A DNA stretch of 64,000 nucleotides from an uncultured Algibacter sp. Its GTDB lineage: Bacteria; Bacteroidota; Bacteroidia; Flavobacteriales; Flavobacteriaceae. This document shows, one piece after another, positions 53,294 through 63,220 of the stretch. A program made the position numbers and the translations under genes. Each line of letters opens with the position of its first letter. The stretch's first letter is position 1. The notes under the pieces were generated by a model that saw only the letters and a list, made by a program, of their open reading frames with translations, searched no databases and was not told where the DNA came from. The DNA is taken from the NCBI GenBank assembly GCA_947502405.1, contig CANMZT010000010.1:83490-147489 (forward strand), written 5' to 3'.

Positions 53294-54030
53294 TAGCTTA
53301 ATAACATTTGGGTTAGGAAATAGTTTAAAATGATAATAACAACGCTTGTCCAAACAAAAGATGTGGTACTCGCTTTACCAACCTCTAATGCGCCACCTTT
53401 CATATAAAAACCATGGAAAGATGGAATTGTTGCTAAAATAAAAGCAAATACAATGGTTTTTATAAAAGCATAGGTAACATGAAATGTTTCAAAATCTGTT
53501 TGAATTCCTGTTACATAGTCTTCAAGTGTGCTAAAACCTCCATATACACAAGCTGCCATTCCTCCAAGAATTCCTAAAAACATGGCTATAGATATAACAA
53601 ATGGGTATAGCATCATGGAAATAAACTTAGGAAAAACTAAGTAGTTAAGAGAATTTATTCCCATAACTTCAAGAGCATCAATTTGCTCTGTAACACGCAT
53701 AGTTCCTATGCTAGATGTAATGAACGACCCTACTTTACCTGCCATAATAATAGACATGAAAGTGGGAGCAAACTCAAGAATAATAGATTGCCTTGTTGCA
53801 AATCCAACAAGGTATTTAGGAATCAAAGGATTATCAATATTAAGTGCCGTTTGTATAGTTACTACACCACCCACAAAAAATGATATAAATGCTACAATAC
53901 CCAAAGAACCAATAATTAGGTCGTCTATATCTTTAAGAATGAGTTGTTTCATAACGCTCCATTTGGTTGGTTTTCGGAACATTTCAACAATCATCAAAAA
54001 ATAAGTGCCTATATTGTGTAGGTATGTCAT
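53293..54030 (-). CDS. MlaE-type ABC transporter permease
   Basis: 245 residues, five or six membrane spans with the MlaE/YrbE core: VVTIQTALNIDNPL, APTFMSIIMAGKVGSFITSS, MRVTEQIDALEVMGINSLNY and MALL-like packing helices. The ATG at 54030 is preceded by an A/T-rich leader. It pairs with the downstream ATPase for lipid transport across the periplasm, probably maintaining outer-membrane asymmetry. Confidence 0.9.
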   Translation of the reverse strand: MTYLHNIGTYFLMIVEMFRKPTKWSVMKQLILKDIDDLIIGSLGIVAFISFFVGGVVTIQTALNIDNPLIPKYLVGFATRQSIILEFAPTFMSIIMAGKVGSFITSSIGTMRVTEQIDALEVMGINSLNYLVFPKFISMMLYPFVISIAMFLGILGGMAACVYGGFSTLEDYVTGIQTDFETFHVTYAFIKTIVFAFILATIPSFHGFYMKGGALEVGKASTTSFVWTSVVIIILNYFLTQMLLS

Positions 54031-54141
54031 ATACTTTTTTGTTAGTGCTAAAGTAAAAAAAACTTATACCAATTTAGACTTAAATTTAAATTATGATGTT
54101 TTAAAAAGCGTATTTTTGATTACTATAAACATTATACTAAA

Positions 54142-55764
54142 ATGAGATTTTTTATATCATTACTTTTCGGTTTTTTTATGTCATTGTCCTGCTTATCACA
54201 AAACCAAAAACCAAAATTAGTTGTTGGTATTGTTGTGGATCAAATGCGTTATGATTATCTCACTCGATTTGAATCAAAATATGGTGAAGGTGGTTTTAAA
54301 CGTATGATAAATGAGGGGTTTAACTGTAAAAACAATCATTTTAATTATATACCTACTAAAACAGGTCCCGGGCATGCGTCTGTATTTACTGGGACTACTC
54401 CTAAGTATCATGGAGTCATTGGAAACTATTGGTATGATAAAGAAGAAAAAGAAATGGTTTATTGCGCCGGAGATGATTCGGTAATGGGCGTAGGTACAAA
54501 TCCAAAACTTGAACGTATGTCTCCTCACAGGATGAAAACTACAACTTTTGCTGATGAAAATAGATTATTTACGCAAATGCGTGGAAAAAGTATTGGTATT
54601 TCTATCAAGGATCGTGGTGCAATTCTACCTGCAGGTCATTCAGCAAATGCAGCCTATTGGTTCAGAGGTAGGGATGAGGGTAGTTTTGTGTCGAGTACTT
54701 ATTACATGGAAACCTTACCAGATTGGGTACAGAAATTTAATGATTCAAAAGTTGTTGAGTCTTATTTAAAAGAATGGAACACGCTTTATGATATTGAGAG
54801 TTACTCAGAAAGCGGGGATGATTTAAATGCCTTTGAAAAAGGGTTTAAAGGAAAAGAAACAGCTACTTTCCCTTATGATTTGAAACAACTTTCTAAGACC
54901 AATATGGGTTATGATATAATTAAAGTAAGTCCATATGGTAATAGTCTTGTAACAGACTTTGCAATTAGAACTGTAAAAGCGGAACAACTTGGAAAAGATG
55001 ACATTACAGATGTTTTAGCAGTGAGTTTTTCCAGTACAGATTATATAGGCCATAATTTTGGAGTAAATTCTAAAGAAATTCAAGATACTTATTTAAGATT
55101 GGATAAAGATTTAGAGCGTTTTTTTAATGTATTAGATATTGAAGTTGGAGAAGGCGAGTACACCGTTTTTTTAACTGCAGATCATGGCGCTATTGAAGTT
55201 CCTGCCTATTTGCAGTCTGCTAAAATACCTGCAGGTTATTTAGAACTTCCAGAACGAAAAAAGCGCTTCAATAAGTTTTTAACTGATACCTACGGTACCA
55301 CCGAAATTGTTGAAGATATAAGTAATAATCAGATTTTTTTAAACCGAGATAAGCTTAAGGCTTTAGCTTTAAACGTGAAAGATGTTCAACGCGCAATAGT
55401 TGATGAGCAAATTACTTATCCGCATGTTTCAAAAGCTTACACAGCTACAACAATGAGTTCTCTTAATTTTACAACAGGTATAGAATCCTTGTTGCAAATG
55501 GGGTATAATCAAAAACGTTCTGGAGATGTTATTATAGTCGACGACCCATCTTATATAAGCTATGGTAAAACAGGTTCCACACATGGTAGTGGTTTAAATT
55601 ATGATACTCATGTACCGTTATTGTTTTTCGGAAAAGGTATCAAGTCAGGACATATTTATAGCAAAACAGAAATCACAGATATTGCTCCTACTATTTCAGC
55701 ACTTTTAGGAGTTAGCTTTCCAAATTTTGCTATAGGTCAACCTTTAGAGTTTGTTTTTAAATAA
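54142..55764 (+). CDS. PafA-like alkaline phosphatase family protein
   Basis: 540 residues with a signal peptide (FGFFMSLSCLSQ). Alkaline-phosphatase superfamily metal and nucleophile motifs: VVGIVVDQMRYDYL (first metal Asp), TKTGPGHASVFTGTTP (Thr nucleophile region), SSTDYIGHNFG (Asp/His metal ligands), TADHGAIEVP and THGSGLNYDTHVPLLFFGKG. Similar to flavobacterial PafA, a calcium-insensitive periplasmic phosphomonoesterase released under phosphate demand. A TATTTTTG at 54111-54118 may be its -7 box. The next gene starts on its stop codon. Confidence 0.9.
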   Translation: MRFFISLLFGFFMSLSCLSQNQKPKLVVGIVVDQMRYDYLTRFESKYGEGGFKRMINEGFNCKNNHFNYIPTKTGPGHASVFTGTTPKYHGVIGNYWYDKEEKEMVYCAGDDSVMGVGTNPKLERMSPHRMKTTTFADENRLFTQMRGKSIGISIKDRGAILPAGHSANAAYWFRGRDEGSFVSSTYYMETLPDWVQKFNDSKVVESYLKEWNTLYDIESYSESGDDLNAFEKGFKGKETATFPYDLKQLSKTNMGYDIIKVSPYGNSLVTDFAIRTVKAEQLGKDDITDVLAVSFSSTDYIGHNFGVNSKEIQDTYLRLDKDLERFFNVLDIEVGEGEYTVFLTADHGAIEVPAYLQSAKIPAGYLELPERKKRFNKFLTDTYGTTEIVEDISNNQIFLNRDKLKALALNVKDVQRAIVDEQITYPHVSKAYTATTMSSLNFTTGIESLLQMGYNQKRSGDVIIVDDPSYISYGKTGSTHGSGLNYDTHVPLLFFGKGIKSGHIYSKTEITDIAPTISALLGVSFPNFAIGQPLEFVFK

Positions 55765-56573
55765 TGAATAAACGGGCAGTATACTCAATCGTGGCTATAA
55801 CTATTGTTTTGGTAGTTTATGCTTACGATTATTTTTTAAATCAAGAAGTAAGAACTCAAGTTGTTAATGAGGGTAATATACCTAAGTCTGATACTAACGA
55901 ATATTTTTTACCAACAAGTACAACAGGTCAAATTGTCCATCATAATGGCTACTCCTTATCTTATAGCGAAACTCATGAGCAAGCTGAATGGGTTGCTTAC
56001 GAATTAAAGAAATCACACCTTTCAAGTACAAACCATAAACGTCCTTATTTTGAAATAGATAAGGCAGTAAAAACTGGTGCTGCCAGTTGGAGAAATTATA
56101 AAAATTCTGGTTACGATCGTGGACATTTATGTCCTGCAGGAGATAGACGATACACAAAAGAAGCACATGATGAAACTTTTCTTACTAGCAATATTTCACC
56201 GCAAGAACATCAGTTTAATTCAGGAATTTGGAATAGGTTAGAACAAAAAGTTAGGTATTGGGCTAGAAAGGATGATGGGGTATTTGTTGTAACTGGTGGT
56301 GTGCTAAAAGGATCTATGAAGACTATTGGAAAAGAAGATGTGGCTGTTCCCAATCAGTTTTATAAAGTTTTGATTGATAATAATACAGGTAAAACTAAGA
56401 TGATTGGGTTTTTAATGCCTCATAAAGATTCTAGACAGCCATTGTATGAATTTGTTGTATCTGTTGATACTATAGAAAAATTAACAGGAATTGATTTTTT
56501 TCCAGAATTAGAAGACTCTGTTGAGAATAGGTTGGAGGCTTCTAATAGTTATAAGGACTGGAGTTTTAATTAA
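55764..56573 (+). CDS. DNA/RNA non-specific endonuclease (NUC1 family), membrane-anchored
   Basis: 269 residues. An N-terminal membrane segment (AVYSIVAITIVLVVYAYDYF) places the enzyme outside the cytoplasm. The beta-beta-alpha-metal nuclease motif is YDRGHLCPAGDRRY (DRGH with catalytic His) and the metal-binding Asn is in NISPQEHQFNSGIWNRLE. It shares one base with the phosphatase stop (TAATG), so the pair may scavenge phosphate from extracellular nucleic acids: nuclease then phosphatase. That joint role is inferred. Confidence 0.9.
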   Translation: MNKRAVYSIVAITIVLVVYAYDYFLNQEVRTQVVNEGNIPKSDTNEYFLPTSTTGQIVHHNGYSLSYSETHEQAEWVAYELKKSHLSSTNHKRPYFEIDKAVKTGAASWRNYKNSGYDRGHLCPAGDRRYTKEAHDETFLTSNISPQEHQFNSGIWNRLEQKVRYWARKDDGVFVVTGGVLKGSMKTIGKEDVAVPNQFYKVLIDNNTGKTKMIGFLMPHKDSRQPLYEFVVSVDTIEKLTGIDFFPELEDSVENRLEASNSYKDWSFN

Positions 56574-56588
56574 TAAATAGCATCATTC

Positions 56589-56612
56589 ATGTCATGTTGA
56601 GCGAAGTTGAAT
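56589..56612. repeat. GTCATGTTGAGCGAAGT-type intergenic repeat unit
   Basis: The string atgtcatgttgagcgaag followed by ttgaatc lies in the short gap between convergent genes. It resembles a very common Bacteroidota intergenic repeat; only one copy is present in this window, so identification rests on recognition. Confidence 0.45.
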
Positions 56613-57464
56613 CTATAGTTTAAACTTATTTAACATTCCTTTCCAACGTAAATCTCTAATAAATTTACCTTCTTCTTCAGAAACTAAAAAGTCTATTTTT
56701 TGTTTTTTAGCTTTAAAATAGCCAGCCATATAATCTTTAAACAAGCTTAATTTACCTTTTTTGAAAGCCAGCTTCAAAGCAGAAATTAAAGTGATAAAAA
56801 AGCTATAACGCATTTTGTACATCGCTTCACCTTGTAAATATTTTGAGGTTTTATTATAGCTAATTCCTGTAGCTTTAAGATGTTTTACATGCAGCTTTTT
56901 ATCGGTTAAAATTTCCCACTTGTAGTATTTTGCCAAAAGTTCATCTACGGTATCCCAACCCATAGATGATTTTAGTTTTCCAATTTGAACAAAACATGCT
57001 TTTCTATAAGCTTTAAGAGCGCCCCGGATATGATCTTTTCGAGTTAAATTTTCTAAAACCCAATCACCATTTTTTTCAATGTAACAAAACCCTGCTGCCA
57101 TACCTAGTGATTCGTTTTTTTTAAAATGAGACGCTAATTGCTCTAAATAGTTTTCAGGGAAAATTAAATCAGCATCAAATTTGCAAATCACATCGTAATT
57201 TTCATCCAGAGTATTATAGCCCTTGTAAAAGGCATTAATGATTTTTGAACCAGGTAAGTGCTCGTTTGATGATTTATTATTTATTAGAGAGATATAAGGA
57301 TGAACTTCGGCATATCCATCAACTATAGCTTGTGTATTATCTGTTGAATTATCATTTACAACAACTATTTGTCTTGGTGTTAAAGTTTGATTTACCAAGG
57401 AGTTAAGCGTTAGCCCAATAGAATCCGCTTCGTTATGTGCAGGAATGACGATATAAAAGTTCAA
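56613..57464 (-). CDS. GT2 glycosyltransferase
   Basis: 283 residues. GT-A motifs: VIPAHNEADSIGLTLNSL, VVNDNSTDNTQAIVDGY, ICKFDADLIFPENYL (DxD equivalent) and SSMGWDTVDELLAKY. Cytoplasmic-facing, no strong membrane span. It is the last gene of the KASIII-like/methyltransferase/GT2 set on the minus strand (26 bp after the methyltransferase). Such trios suggest modification of a lipid or glycolipid; donor and acceptor are unknown. Confidence 0.83.
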   Translation of the reverse strand: MNFYIVIPAHNEADSIGLTLNSLVNQTLTPRQIVVVNDNSTDNTQAIVDGYAEVHPYISLINNKSSNEHLPGSKIINAFYKGYNTLDENYDVICKFDADLIFPENYLEQLASHFKKNESLGMAAGFCYIEKNGDWVLENLTRKDHIRGALKAYRKACFVQIGKLKSSMGWDTVDELLAKYYKWEILTDKKLHVKHLKATGISYNKTSKYLQGEAMYKMRYSFFITLISALKLAFKKGKLSLFKDYMAGYFKAKKQKIDFLVSEEEGKFIRDLRWKGMLNKFKL

Positions 57465-57490
57465 AAGCTTTTAGAGTTTAAAAAACTAAA

Positions 57491-58012
57491 TTAAACTTTT
57501 TCAGCATAAACAATGTAGTATCTAGGGGTAAACCATCTTAAAATAGGTCGGATTCCAATTTTATTTGTTGGATTAGTCCATTTCTGGCTATCAATAATTT
57601 TCCATCCAGCTTTTTCTAAAAGCCAATCGAATTGCCAATCTTCAAATTCATGATAGTGTCTATCTAACATATCTGTCTTGCTTCGGTAAGCAGATGAAAA
57701 CCACAGTTTAAGAGGGACGCTGGCAACAAGTTTGTTAGATTTAATCGATTTTAAAACAGTAAAAGGAGAAAGTAAATGTTCGAAAATTTCAAAAGCGGTT
57801 ACAACGTCTGCCTCAGAAGCTTTAATATTAGAAATATCGATATCTAAATCTTCCCCTTTTGTGTTTTCTACCGAATATCCATGCTCCTGCATAGTCTTGG
57901 TAAACGGATTAATTACACCTAAATCTAAAATAGATTCCGTATTTGAAACATGTTTTTCTAGAAATTCAATGGTGTGCTTAAAACGTTTATTCGGAAAGGT
58001 TTTCTCGTACAT
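57491..58012 (-). CDS. Class I SAM-dependent methyltransferase-like protein, degenerate motif I
   Basis: 173 residues, short for the fold. Motif I reads ESILDLGVINPFT instead of the Gly-rich DxGxGxG, while the acidic strand (GEDLDIDIS), the ADVVTAFEIFEHLLSPF segment and the C-terminal WQFDWLLEKAGW are as in Rossmann methyltransferases of the UbiE/BioC type. SAM binding may be altered. It lies 2 bp from the KASIII-like gene and 26 bp before the GT2 gene in transcription order. Confidence 0.75.
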   Translation of the reverse strand: MYEKTFPNKRFKHTIEFLEKHVSNTESILDLGVINPFTKTMQEHGYSVENTKGEDLDIDISNIKASEADVVTAFEIFEHLLSPFTVLKSIKSNKLVASVPLKLWFSSAYRSKTDMLDRHYHEFEDWQFDWLLEKAGWKIIDSQKWTNPTNKIGIRPILRWFTPRYYIVYAEKV

Positions 58013-58014
58013 GC

Positions 58015-59073
58015 TTATTGCTTATAAACGATAGCATTAATATTCATACCAGCACCAACACTCGCAAAAATAATAACATCACCTTTGTTTATTTCTTGGT
58101 TTTCAATCTCACCATTCAAAATCATATTGTATAAGGTAGGAACCGTTGCAACACTTGAGTTTCCAAGTTTTCCAATGCTCATAGGCATAACGCCTTCAGG
58201 CATATCCATATCATGAAGCTCATAAAAGCGTTTTACAATAGCTTCATCCATTTTTTCATTGGCTTGGTGTATTAAAATCTTTTTTACTTCTGAAATATCT
58301 ATACCACTTTTATCCAAGCAAGATTTCATCGCAAGCGGAACATTGGTTAATGCAAATTCATATATTTTACGACCGTACATTTTTATGTAGCGGCGTGTGT
58401 CATCAGATTCTTGGTTATTAGTTTCTCCGAAGAATATAAAATGAGCTTCGTCTAAAGCAAAAGTAGCAGATTCATGGGCTAATATACCAGAATTATCTTC
58501 TGAGGCTTCAACTATCACAGCGCCAGCGCCATCACTATAAATCATAGAATCTCTGTCGTAAGGATCAATAACACGAGATAACGTTTCAGCTCCAATGACT
58601 AAGCATTTTTTTGCAATTCCAGATTTTATAAAGGCATGGGCTTGTATAACGCCTTCAACCCAACCAGGGCACCCGAAAAGTAAATCGTAGCAAACACATT
58701 TAGGATTTTTAATTTGTAATAAATGCTTAACTCTTGAAGCTATGCTTGGAACGGTGTCGCTCTGTTGGCTATTATGTCTAACATCTCCATAATTGTGAGC
58801 AACTATAATGTAATCTAAATCTTCTCGATTAATTTTAGCGCCTTCAAGTGCTTTTTCAGCAGCAAATGAAGCGATATCAGAAGTGTTTAAATGTTTTTTA
58901 GCGTAACGACGTTCTTCAATACCTGTTATAGCTTTAAATTTTTTAACTATAATCTCGCTAGGAGCATTTATACTAGAGCCGTCACTATTTAAAAATTCAT
59001 GATTATGGAAGTCTTCATTTTTTTCAATTTCCGCAGGTATGTAGCTTCCTGTGCCAGTAATTTTAATATTCAT
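58015..59073 (-). CDS. 3-oxoacyl-ACP synthase III-like (FabH superfamily) protein
   Basis: 352 residues, full thiolase-fold length. Active-site Cys C135 lies in LLFGCPGWVEG, His in LIHQANEKMD, and Asn in GKLGNSSVATVPT, the Cys-His-Asn triad of KASIII enzymes. The first 60 residues include a longer loop than FabH (NHEFLNSDGSSINAPS), pointing to a specialised member rather than the fatty-acid initiation enzyme. A minus-strand TATTTTTG (59127-59134) is a plausible -7 box. It heads a three-gene set with a methyltransferase and a GT2. Confidence 0.85.
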   Translation of the reverse strand: MNIKITGTGSYIPAEIEKNEDFHNHEFLNSDGSSINAPSEIIVKKFKAITGIEERRYAKKHLNTSDIASFAAEKALEGAKINREDLDYIIVAHNYGDVRHNSQQSDTVPSIASRVKHLLQIKNPKCVCYDLLFGCPGWVEGVIQAHAFIKSGIAKKCLVIGAETLSRVIDPYDRDSMIYSDGAGAVIVEASEDNSGILAHESATFALDEAHFIFFGETNNQESDDTRRYIKMYGRKIYEFALTNVPLAMKSCLDKSGIDISEVKKILIHQANEKMDEAIVKRFYELHDMDMPEGVMPMSIGKLGNSSVATVPTLYNMILNGEIENQEINKGDVIIFASVGAGMNINAIVYKQ

Positions 59074-59175
59074 ATAAGAGCAATTCCTTTAATATGATTC
59101 AACAATAGCAATATAAAATCTTTTGCAAAAATAAAAATCTAGTTTTAAGATGTTTTACGATGTTCAAAAGCTATT

Positions 59176-62025
59176 TTAAGCCTCTGCATAAGCTTCTATA
59201 GGTGCGCAAGAGCAAATTAAATTTCTATCACCATAAGCATCATCAACACGTCTTACACTTGGCCAGAATTTATTGTCTTTAACATAATCTAATGGGAAAG
59301 CAGCTTCTTTTCTAGAGTAAGGAAATTGCCATTCATCTGCCGTAATCATTGGTAATGTATGCGGTGCATTTTTAAGAACATTATTATCATCTTCCTTAGA
59401 TATGCTATCTATTTCTTTTTTGATAGAAATCATGGCATCACAAAAACGATCCATTTCTGCTTTACTTTCACTTTCTGTAGGTTCAATCATCATAGTTCCA
59501 GCTACAGGAAAAGAAACAGTTGGTGCATGAAAGCCGTAATCCATAAGACGTTTAGCAATATCAGTAACCTCTATTCCATGGGCTTTAAATGGGCGGCAAT
59601 CTATAATCATTTCATGCGCAGCACGTCCACGTTCACCAGAATACAACGTTTCGTAGCTTCCTTGAAGACGGTGTTTAATATAGTTAGCGTTTAAAATAGC
59701 TACTTTAGTAGACTCCGTTAAACCTTGCGCACCTAGCATTTTAATATAGCCATAGGAAATTAAACAAGCTAAAGATGAACCAAATGGAGCTGCAGAAATA
59801 GCTGTAATAGCTTTTTTACCACCCGTTTTTACAAGAGGATTCCCTGGTAAGAATGGAGCCAATTGTTTTGCAACACAAATTGGACCAACACCAGGGCCTC
59901 CACCACCATGAGGAATTGCAAAAGTTTTATGAAGATTAAGATGACAAACATCTGCACCAATATTTCCGGGGTTAGTTAAACCCACTTGTGCGTTCATGTT
60001 GGCACCATCCATATATACTTGTCCGCCATTATCATGAATAATTTGCGTTATTTCTTTTATGGCAGATTCGTATACACCATGAGTAGATGGATAGGTTACC
60101 ATTAATGCAGAAAGGTTGTCTTTATGCAATTCTGCTTTTTCGCGTAAATCATCTACATCTATATTGCCTTCTTCTGTAGATTTTGTTACCACTACTTTCA
60201 TACCAGCCATAACCGCACTTGCAGGATTGGTACCATGAGCAGAAGAAGGGATTAAACAAATGTTTCTATGGTGGTCACCACGAGATTCATGGTATGCTTT
60301 AATAACCATGAGTCCAGCAAATTCACCTTGCGCACCAGAGTTTGGTTGTAACGAGGTTGCCCCAAAACCTGTAATTTCTGTTAACTGATCTTCTAATTCT
60401 TTTAAAACTGTTAAATAGCCTTTAGCTTGTTTTAGTGGTGCAAATGGGTGAATATTTCCCCACTTAAACCAACTTAAGGGTAACATTTCAGAAGCTGCAT
60501 TTAGCTTCATGGTACAAGATCCTAATGAAATCATGGAATGATTTAAAGCTAAATCTTTACGCTCTAAGTTTTTAATATAGCGCATCAACTCTGTTTCAGA
60601 ATGATAAGTGTTAAAAATAGGTTCGGTTAAAAAATCAGATTGCCTTTGTAATGGTTCGGAAATTTGATTTGTTTTTTCAATTGAATTAATAACAATCGTT
60701 TCCTTTTTAGCAGCCTCAGCAAAAATTGAAATTAAATAATTAATATCTCTAATAGAGGTAGTTTCATTAATTGAAATTGTAACCGTATTTTTGTTGGGAT
60801 AGTGTAAGTTTACTTTCTTTTCGGTAGCAACTTTCTTAATTGTTTTAGCCTTGGTTTTTATTTGAAGCGTATCAAAGTAAGATGTGTTTACTTGATTGTA
60901 ACCCAATTTTTCTAGTGTATTAGCAAGCGTTGCAGCTTTATTATGTACTTTATTTGCTATAAACTTTAAGCCTTGTGGCCCATGATAAACACTATACATA
61001 CTTGCCATAACTGCAAGTAAAACCTGTGCAGTACAAATATTTGATGTAGCTTTATCTCGTTTTATATGTTGCTCTCTAGTTTGAAGTGCCATACGTAAGG
61101 CGCGGTTACCATTAGCATCTTTTGTTACACCAATAATACGTCCTGGAATATCTCTTTTATAAGCTGTTTTCGTTGCAAAATATGCAGCATGTGGACCACC
61201 GTACCCCATAGGAATACCAAAACGTTGTGTGGTCCCAACAACAACATCAGCTCCAAATTTACCTGGAGCTTCTAGTTTAACTAAGCTTAAAATATCTGCA
61301 GCAACAGCTACTTTAATTCTAGAATTATTGGCTTGATTAATAAATGATTTTATATCGGTAATTTGACCATCTTTTCCTGGGTATTGTAAAATAGCGCCGA
61401 AGAATTTTTCTGAAAAATCAAATGTTTCTTCCTTGCCAACAACAAGTTCAATGCCAATTGGGTTTGCTCTAGTTTGAAGTAATGAAAGTGTTTGAGGTAA
61501 GATGTTTTCTGAAACAAAAAACTTATTAATTCCAGATTTTTTCTGATCACGTTCTCTAACAGCAAATAGCAAACTCATTGCTTCAGCAGCTGCAGTACTT
61601 TCATCTAATAAAGATGCATTTGCAATTTCCATCCCAGTTAAATCAATAACCATAGTTTGGAAGTTTAACAGAGCTTCTAATCTGCCTTGAGCAATTTCAG
61701 CTTGGTAAGGTGTATAAGCTGTATACCAACCTGGGTTTTCAAGAATATTTCTTTGAATCACAGCAGGCATGATAGTTGGGTGATAACCTAAACCAATGTA
61801 TGTTTTACGTGCTTTGTTCTTTTTTGATAGCTCATGAATATGTAATAGGTACTCATGTTCTGTCATTGGTGCATTTAAATTTAAACCATTTTTTAAACGA
61901 ATATCATCTGGGATAGTTTCATAAATTAATTGGTCTAAGGTGTCTAAACCTAATATATCTAACATTAATTTTTGGTCTTTTTCTCGAGGACCAATATGAC
62001 GAAGAGCAAAAGCATTAGTATTCAT
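59176..62025 (-). CDS. gcvP: Glycine dehydrogenase (decarboxylating), P protein
   Basis: 949 residues, the fused (alpha plus beta) form. The N-terminal half has [20 protein letters not shown] and the C-terminal half the PLP-binding lysine in [20 protein letters not shown], preceded by [16 protein letters not shown]. It decarboxylates glycine and passes the aminomethyl group to the H protein of the glycine cleavage system; gcvT and gcvH are not adjacent. A minus-strand TATTTTTG at 62052-62059, 27 bp upstream of the ATG, is a likely -7 box. I see no glycine riboswitch in the short leader. Confidence 0.96.
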   Translation of the reverse strand: MNTNAFALRHIGPREKDQKLMLDILGLDTLDQLIYETIPDDIRLKNGLNLNAPMTEHEYLLHIHELSKKNKARKTYIGLGYHPTIMPAVIQRNILENPGWYTAYTPYQAEIAQGRLEALLNFQTMVIDLTGMEIANASLLDESTAAAEAMSLLFAVRERDQKKSGINKFFVSENILPQTLSLLQTRANPIGIELVVGKEETFDFSEKFFGAILQYPGKDGQITDIKSFINQANNSRIKVAVAADILSLVKLEAPGKFGADVVVGTTQRFGIPMGYGGPHAAYFATKTAYKRDIPGRIIGVTKDANGNRALRMALQTREQHIKRDKATSNICTAQVLLAVMASMYSVYHGPQGLKFIANKVHNKAATLANTLEKLGYNQVNTSYFDTLQIKTKAKTIKKVATEKKVNLHYPNKNTVTISINETTSIRDINYLISIFAEAAKKETIVINSIEKTNQISEPLQRQSDFLTEPIFNTYHSETELMRYIKNLERKDLALNHSMISLGSCTMKLNAASEMLPLSWFKWGNIHPFAPLKQAKGYLTVLKELEDQLTEITGFGATSLQPNSGAQGEFAGLMVIKAYHESRGDHHRNICLIPSSAHGTNPASAVMAGMKVVVTKSTEEGNIDVDDLREKAELHKDNLSALMVTYPSTHGVYESAIKEITQIIHDNGGQVYMDGANMNAQVGLTNPGNIGADVCHLNLHKTFAIPHGGGGPGVGPICVAKQLAPFLPGNPLVKTGGKKAITAISAAPFGSSLACLISYGYIKMLGAQGLTESTKVAILNANYIKHRLQGSYETLYSGERGRAAHEMIIDCRPFKAHGIEVTDIAKRLMDYGFHAPTVSFPVAGTMMIEPTESESKAEMDRFCDAMISIKKEIDSISKEDDNNVLKNAPHTLPMITADEWQFPYSRKEAAFPLDYVKDNKFWPSVRRVDDAYGDRNLICSCAPIEAYAEA

Positions 62026-62133
62026 CTAGCAAATCTTTTTTATATAATTCGCAAAAATAAGCAATATTTAGTGTGTTTTATTGAGTTATTTTGAAAGTTT
62101 TTAACTAATCATAAACGTTATCAACACTTTAAT

Positions 62134-62141
62134 TACTTTTG
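62134..62141 (+). promoter_or_regulatory. -7 box almost touching the start codon
   Basis: TACTTTTG matches TAnnTTTG exactly and ends 4 bp before the ATG at 62146, so the transcript of the UbiA-like gene would be leaderless or nearly so. No good TTTG is found at -33. Confidence 0.45.
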
Positions 62142-62145
62142 CGCT

Positions 62146-62961
62146 ATGACATTTTTGAGGCAGCTTTTTAATTTTTATATAAATAGCAGTATTCATGTGG
62201 CTTTATCAGTATTTTCATTAACATGGATTACGCTTTTAAGTTTGAATATAAGCTATACAGAATCAGTGCTGTATTTTGTGTTTTATGGCACAATTACAGG
62301 CTATAATTTTGTGAAGTATTTTGCTATTGCAAAATTTCATCACAGGCAACTGGCCAATTGGCTAAAATTAATTCAAATACTGTCTTTTATTTGTTTTGTT
62401 TTAATGTGTTTTTATGCAACCAAAATGAGTTTGAAAGCGCATATTTTTAATATAGGTTTAGCGATAGTAACTTTTTTTTATGCAATTCCTTTATTCTCAA
62501 AAAAGAATACACTACGAACCGTTGTTGGACTAAAAGTTTACATTATAGCTTTGGTATGGACAGGAGTAACGGTGTTTTTACCCTTGATAGCATTAGATTA
62601 TAAGCTTAATACTGATGCTGTTCTATTAGGGTTTCAACGCTTTTTATTTATTATCGTATTGATGTTACCTTTTGAAATAAGGGATTTAAAATTTGATAAA
62701 CCTGAATTATCAACACTTCCACAAAAACTAGGTTTAGGAAAAACTAAATTATTAGGTATAGCACTTCTAACTATATTTTTTTTGTTAGAATTTTTTAAAG
62801 ATGAGACGCAATTTAGCTTTATTCTAGCAATGTTAATTGTATCTATACTTACAGGATTATTGGTTTGTTTTAGTAAAATAGAGCAAAATAAGTACTATAG
62901 CGCGTTTTGGGTAGAGAGTTTGCCAATTTTATGGCTGATTCTTATGATATATTTTAATTAG
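62146..62961 (+). CDS. UbiA-superfamily-like membrane protein
   Basis: 271 residues with eight or nine membrane spans. The second UbiA-type motif is recognisable (EIRDLKFDKPELSTLPQKLG, the DxxxD-like Asp pair followed by TLP and LG). The first motif, normally NxxxDxxxD, reads NFVKYFAIAKFH and has lost its Asp residues. It may be a non-prenyl-transferring or differently specific member. Function in Flavobacteriaceae is not known to me. Its 3' end overlaps the anti-sigma-like gene by 8 bp, tail to tail. Confidence 0.75.
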   Translation: MTFLRQLFNFYINSSIHVALSVFSLTWITLLSLNISYTESVLYFVFYGTITGYNFVKYFAIAKFHHRQLANWLKLIQILSFICFVLMCFYATKMSLKAHIFNIGLAIVTFFYAIPLFSKKNTLRTVVGLKVYIIALVWTGVTVFLPLIALDYKLNTDAVLLGFQRFLFIIVLMLPFEIRDLKFDKPELSTLPQKLGLGKTKLLGIALLTIFFLLEFFKDETQFSFILAMLIVSILTGLLVCFSKIEQNKYYSAFWVESLPILWLILMIYFN

Positions 62962-63217
62962 AAACGTCATTTAGAGCTTTTTCAAACTCTTTTTTCATAT
63001 CATTCTTTGTTGAAGTATCTAGATATTCAACCTCTCCTTTTTTCATTACTTTAGTAAGTTTTGTATTGTTTACGGTATATTTCCTGCAGGCTCTACAATA
63101 AATCAAATGAATATTTAATTTAATCAATGACCATAGCGAAGCTTCCTTGTATTGATTTTTATCACATACATGGTTTGCTTCATCACAGGGTATAAATATT
63201 TTATTTTTTTTACTCAT
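62954..63217 (-). CDS. Small soluble zinc-binding anti-sigma-like protein (ZAS type)
   Basis: 87 residues, no membrane segment. Cys11 plus H37-x3-C41-x2-C44 (IHLIYCRACRKY) is the ZAS zinc motif HxxxCxxC of anti-sigma factors; the numbering even coincides with the zinc-site region of the redox sensor RsrA. The gene begins 3 bp after the ECF sigma gene, the usual place for its cognate anti-sigma. It is often loosely labelled glycine dehydrogenase in databases because of nearby gcvP, which the sequence does not support. The signal (thiol oxidation or other) is unknown. Confidence 0.72.
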   Translation of the reverse strand: MSKKNKIFIPCDEANHVCDKNQYKEASLWSLIKLNIHLIYCRACRKYTVNNTKLTKVMKKGEVEYLDTSTKNDMKKEFEKALNDVSN

Positions 63218-63220
63218 ATC

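Noticed and set aside
62026..62145. Glycine riboswitch before gcvP
   Set aside because: The leader from the likely -7 box to the ATG is only about 20 nt, too short for the aptamer.
62954..63217. Labelling the 87-residue protein as glycine dehydrogenase
   Set aside because: It has a ZAS zinc motif, no PLP site, and only happens to lie near gcvP.
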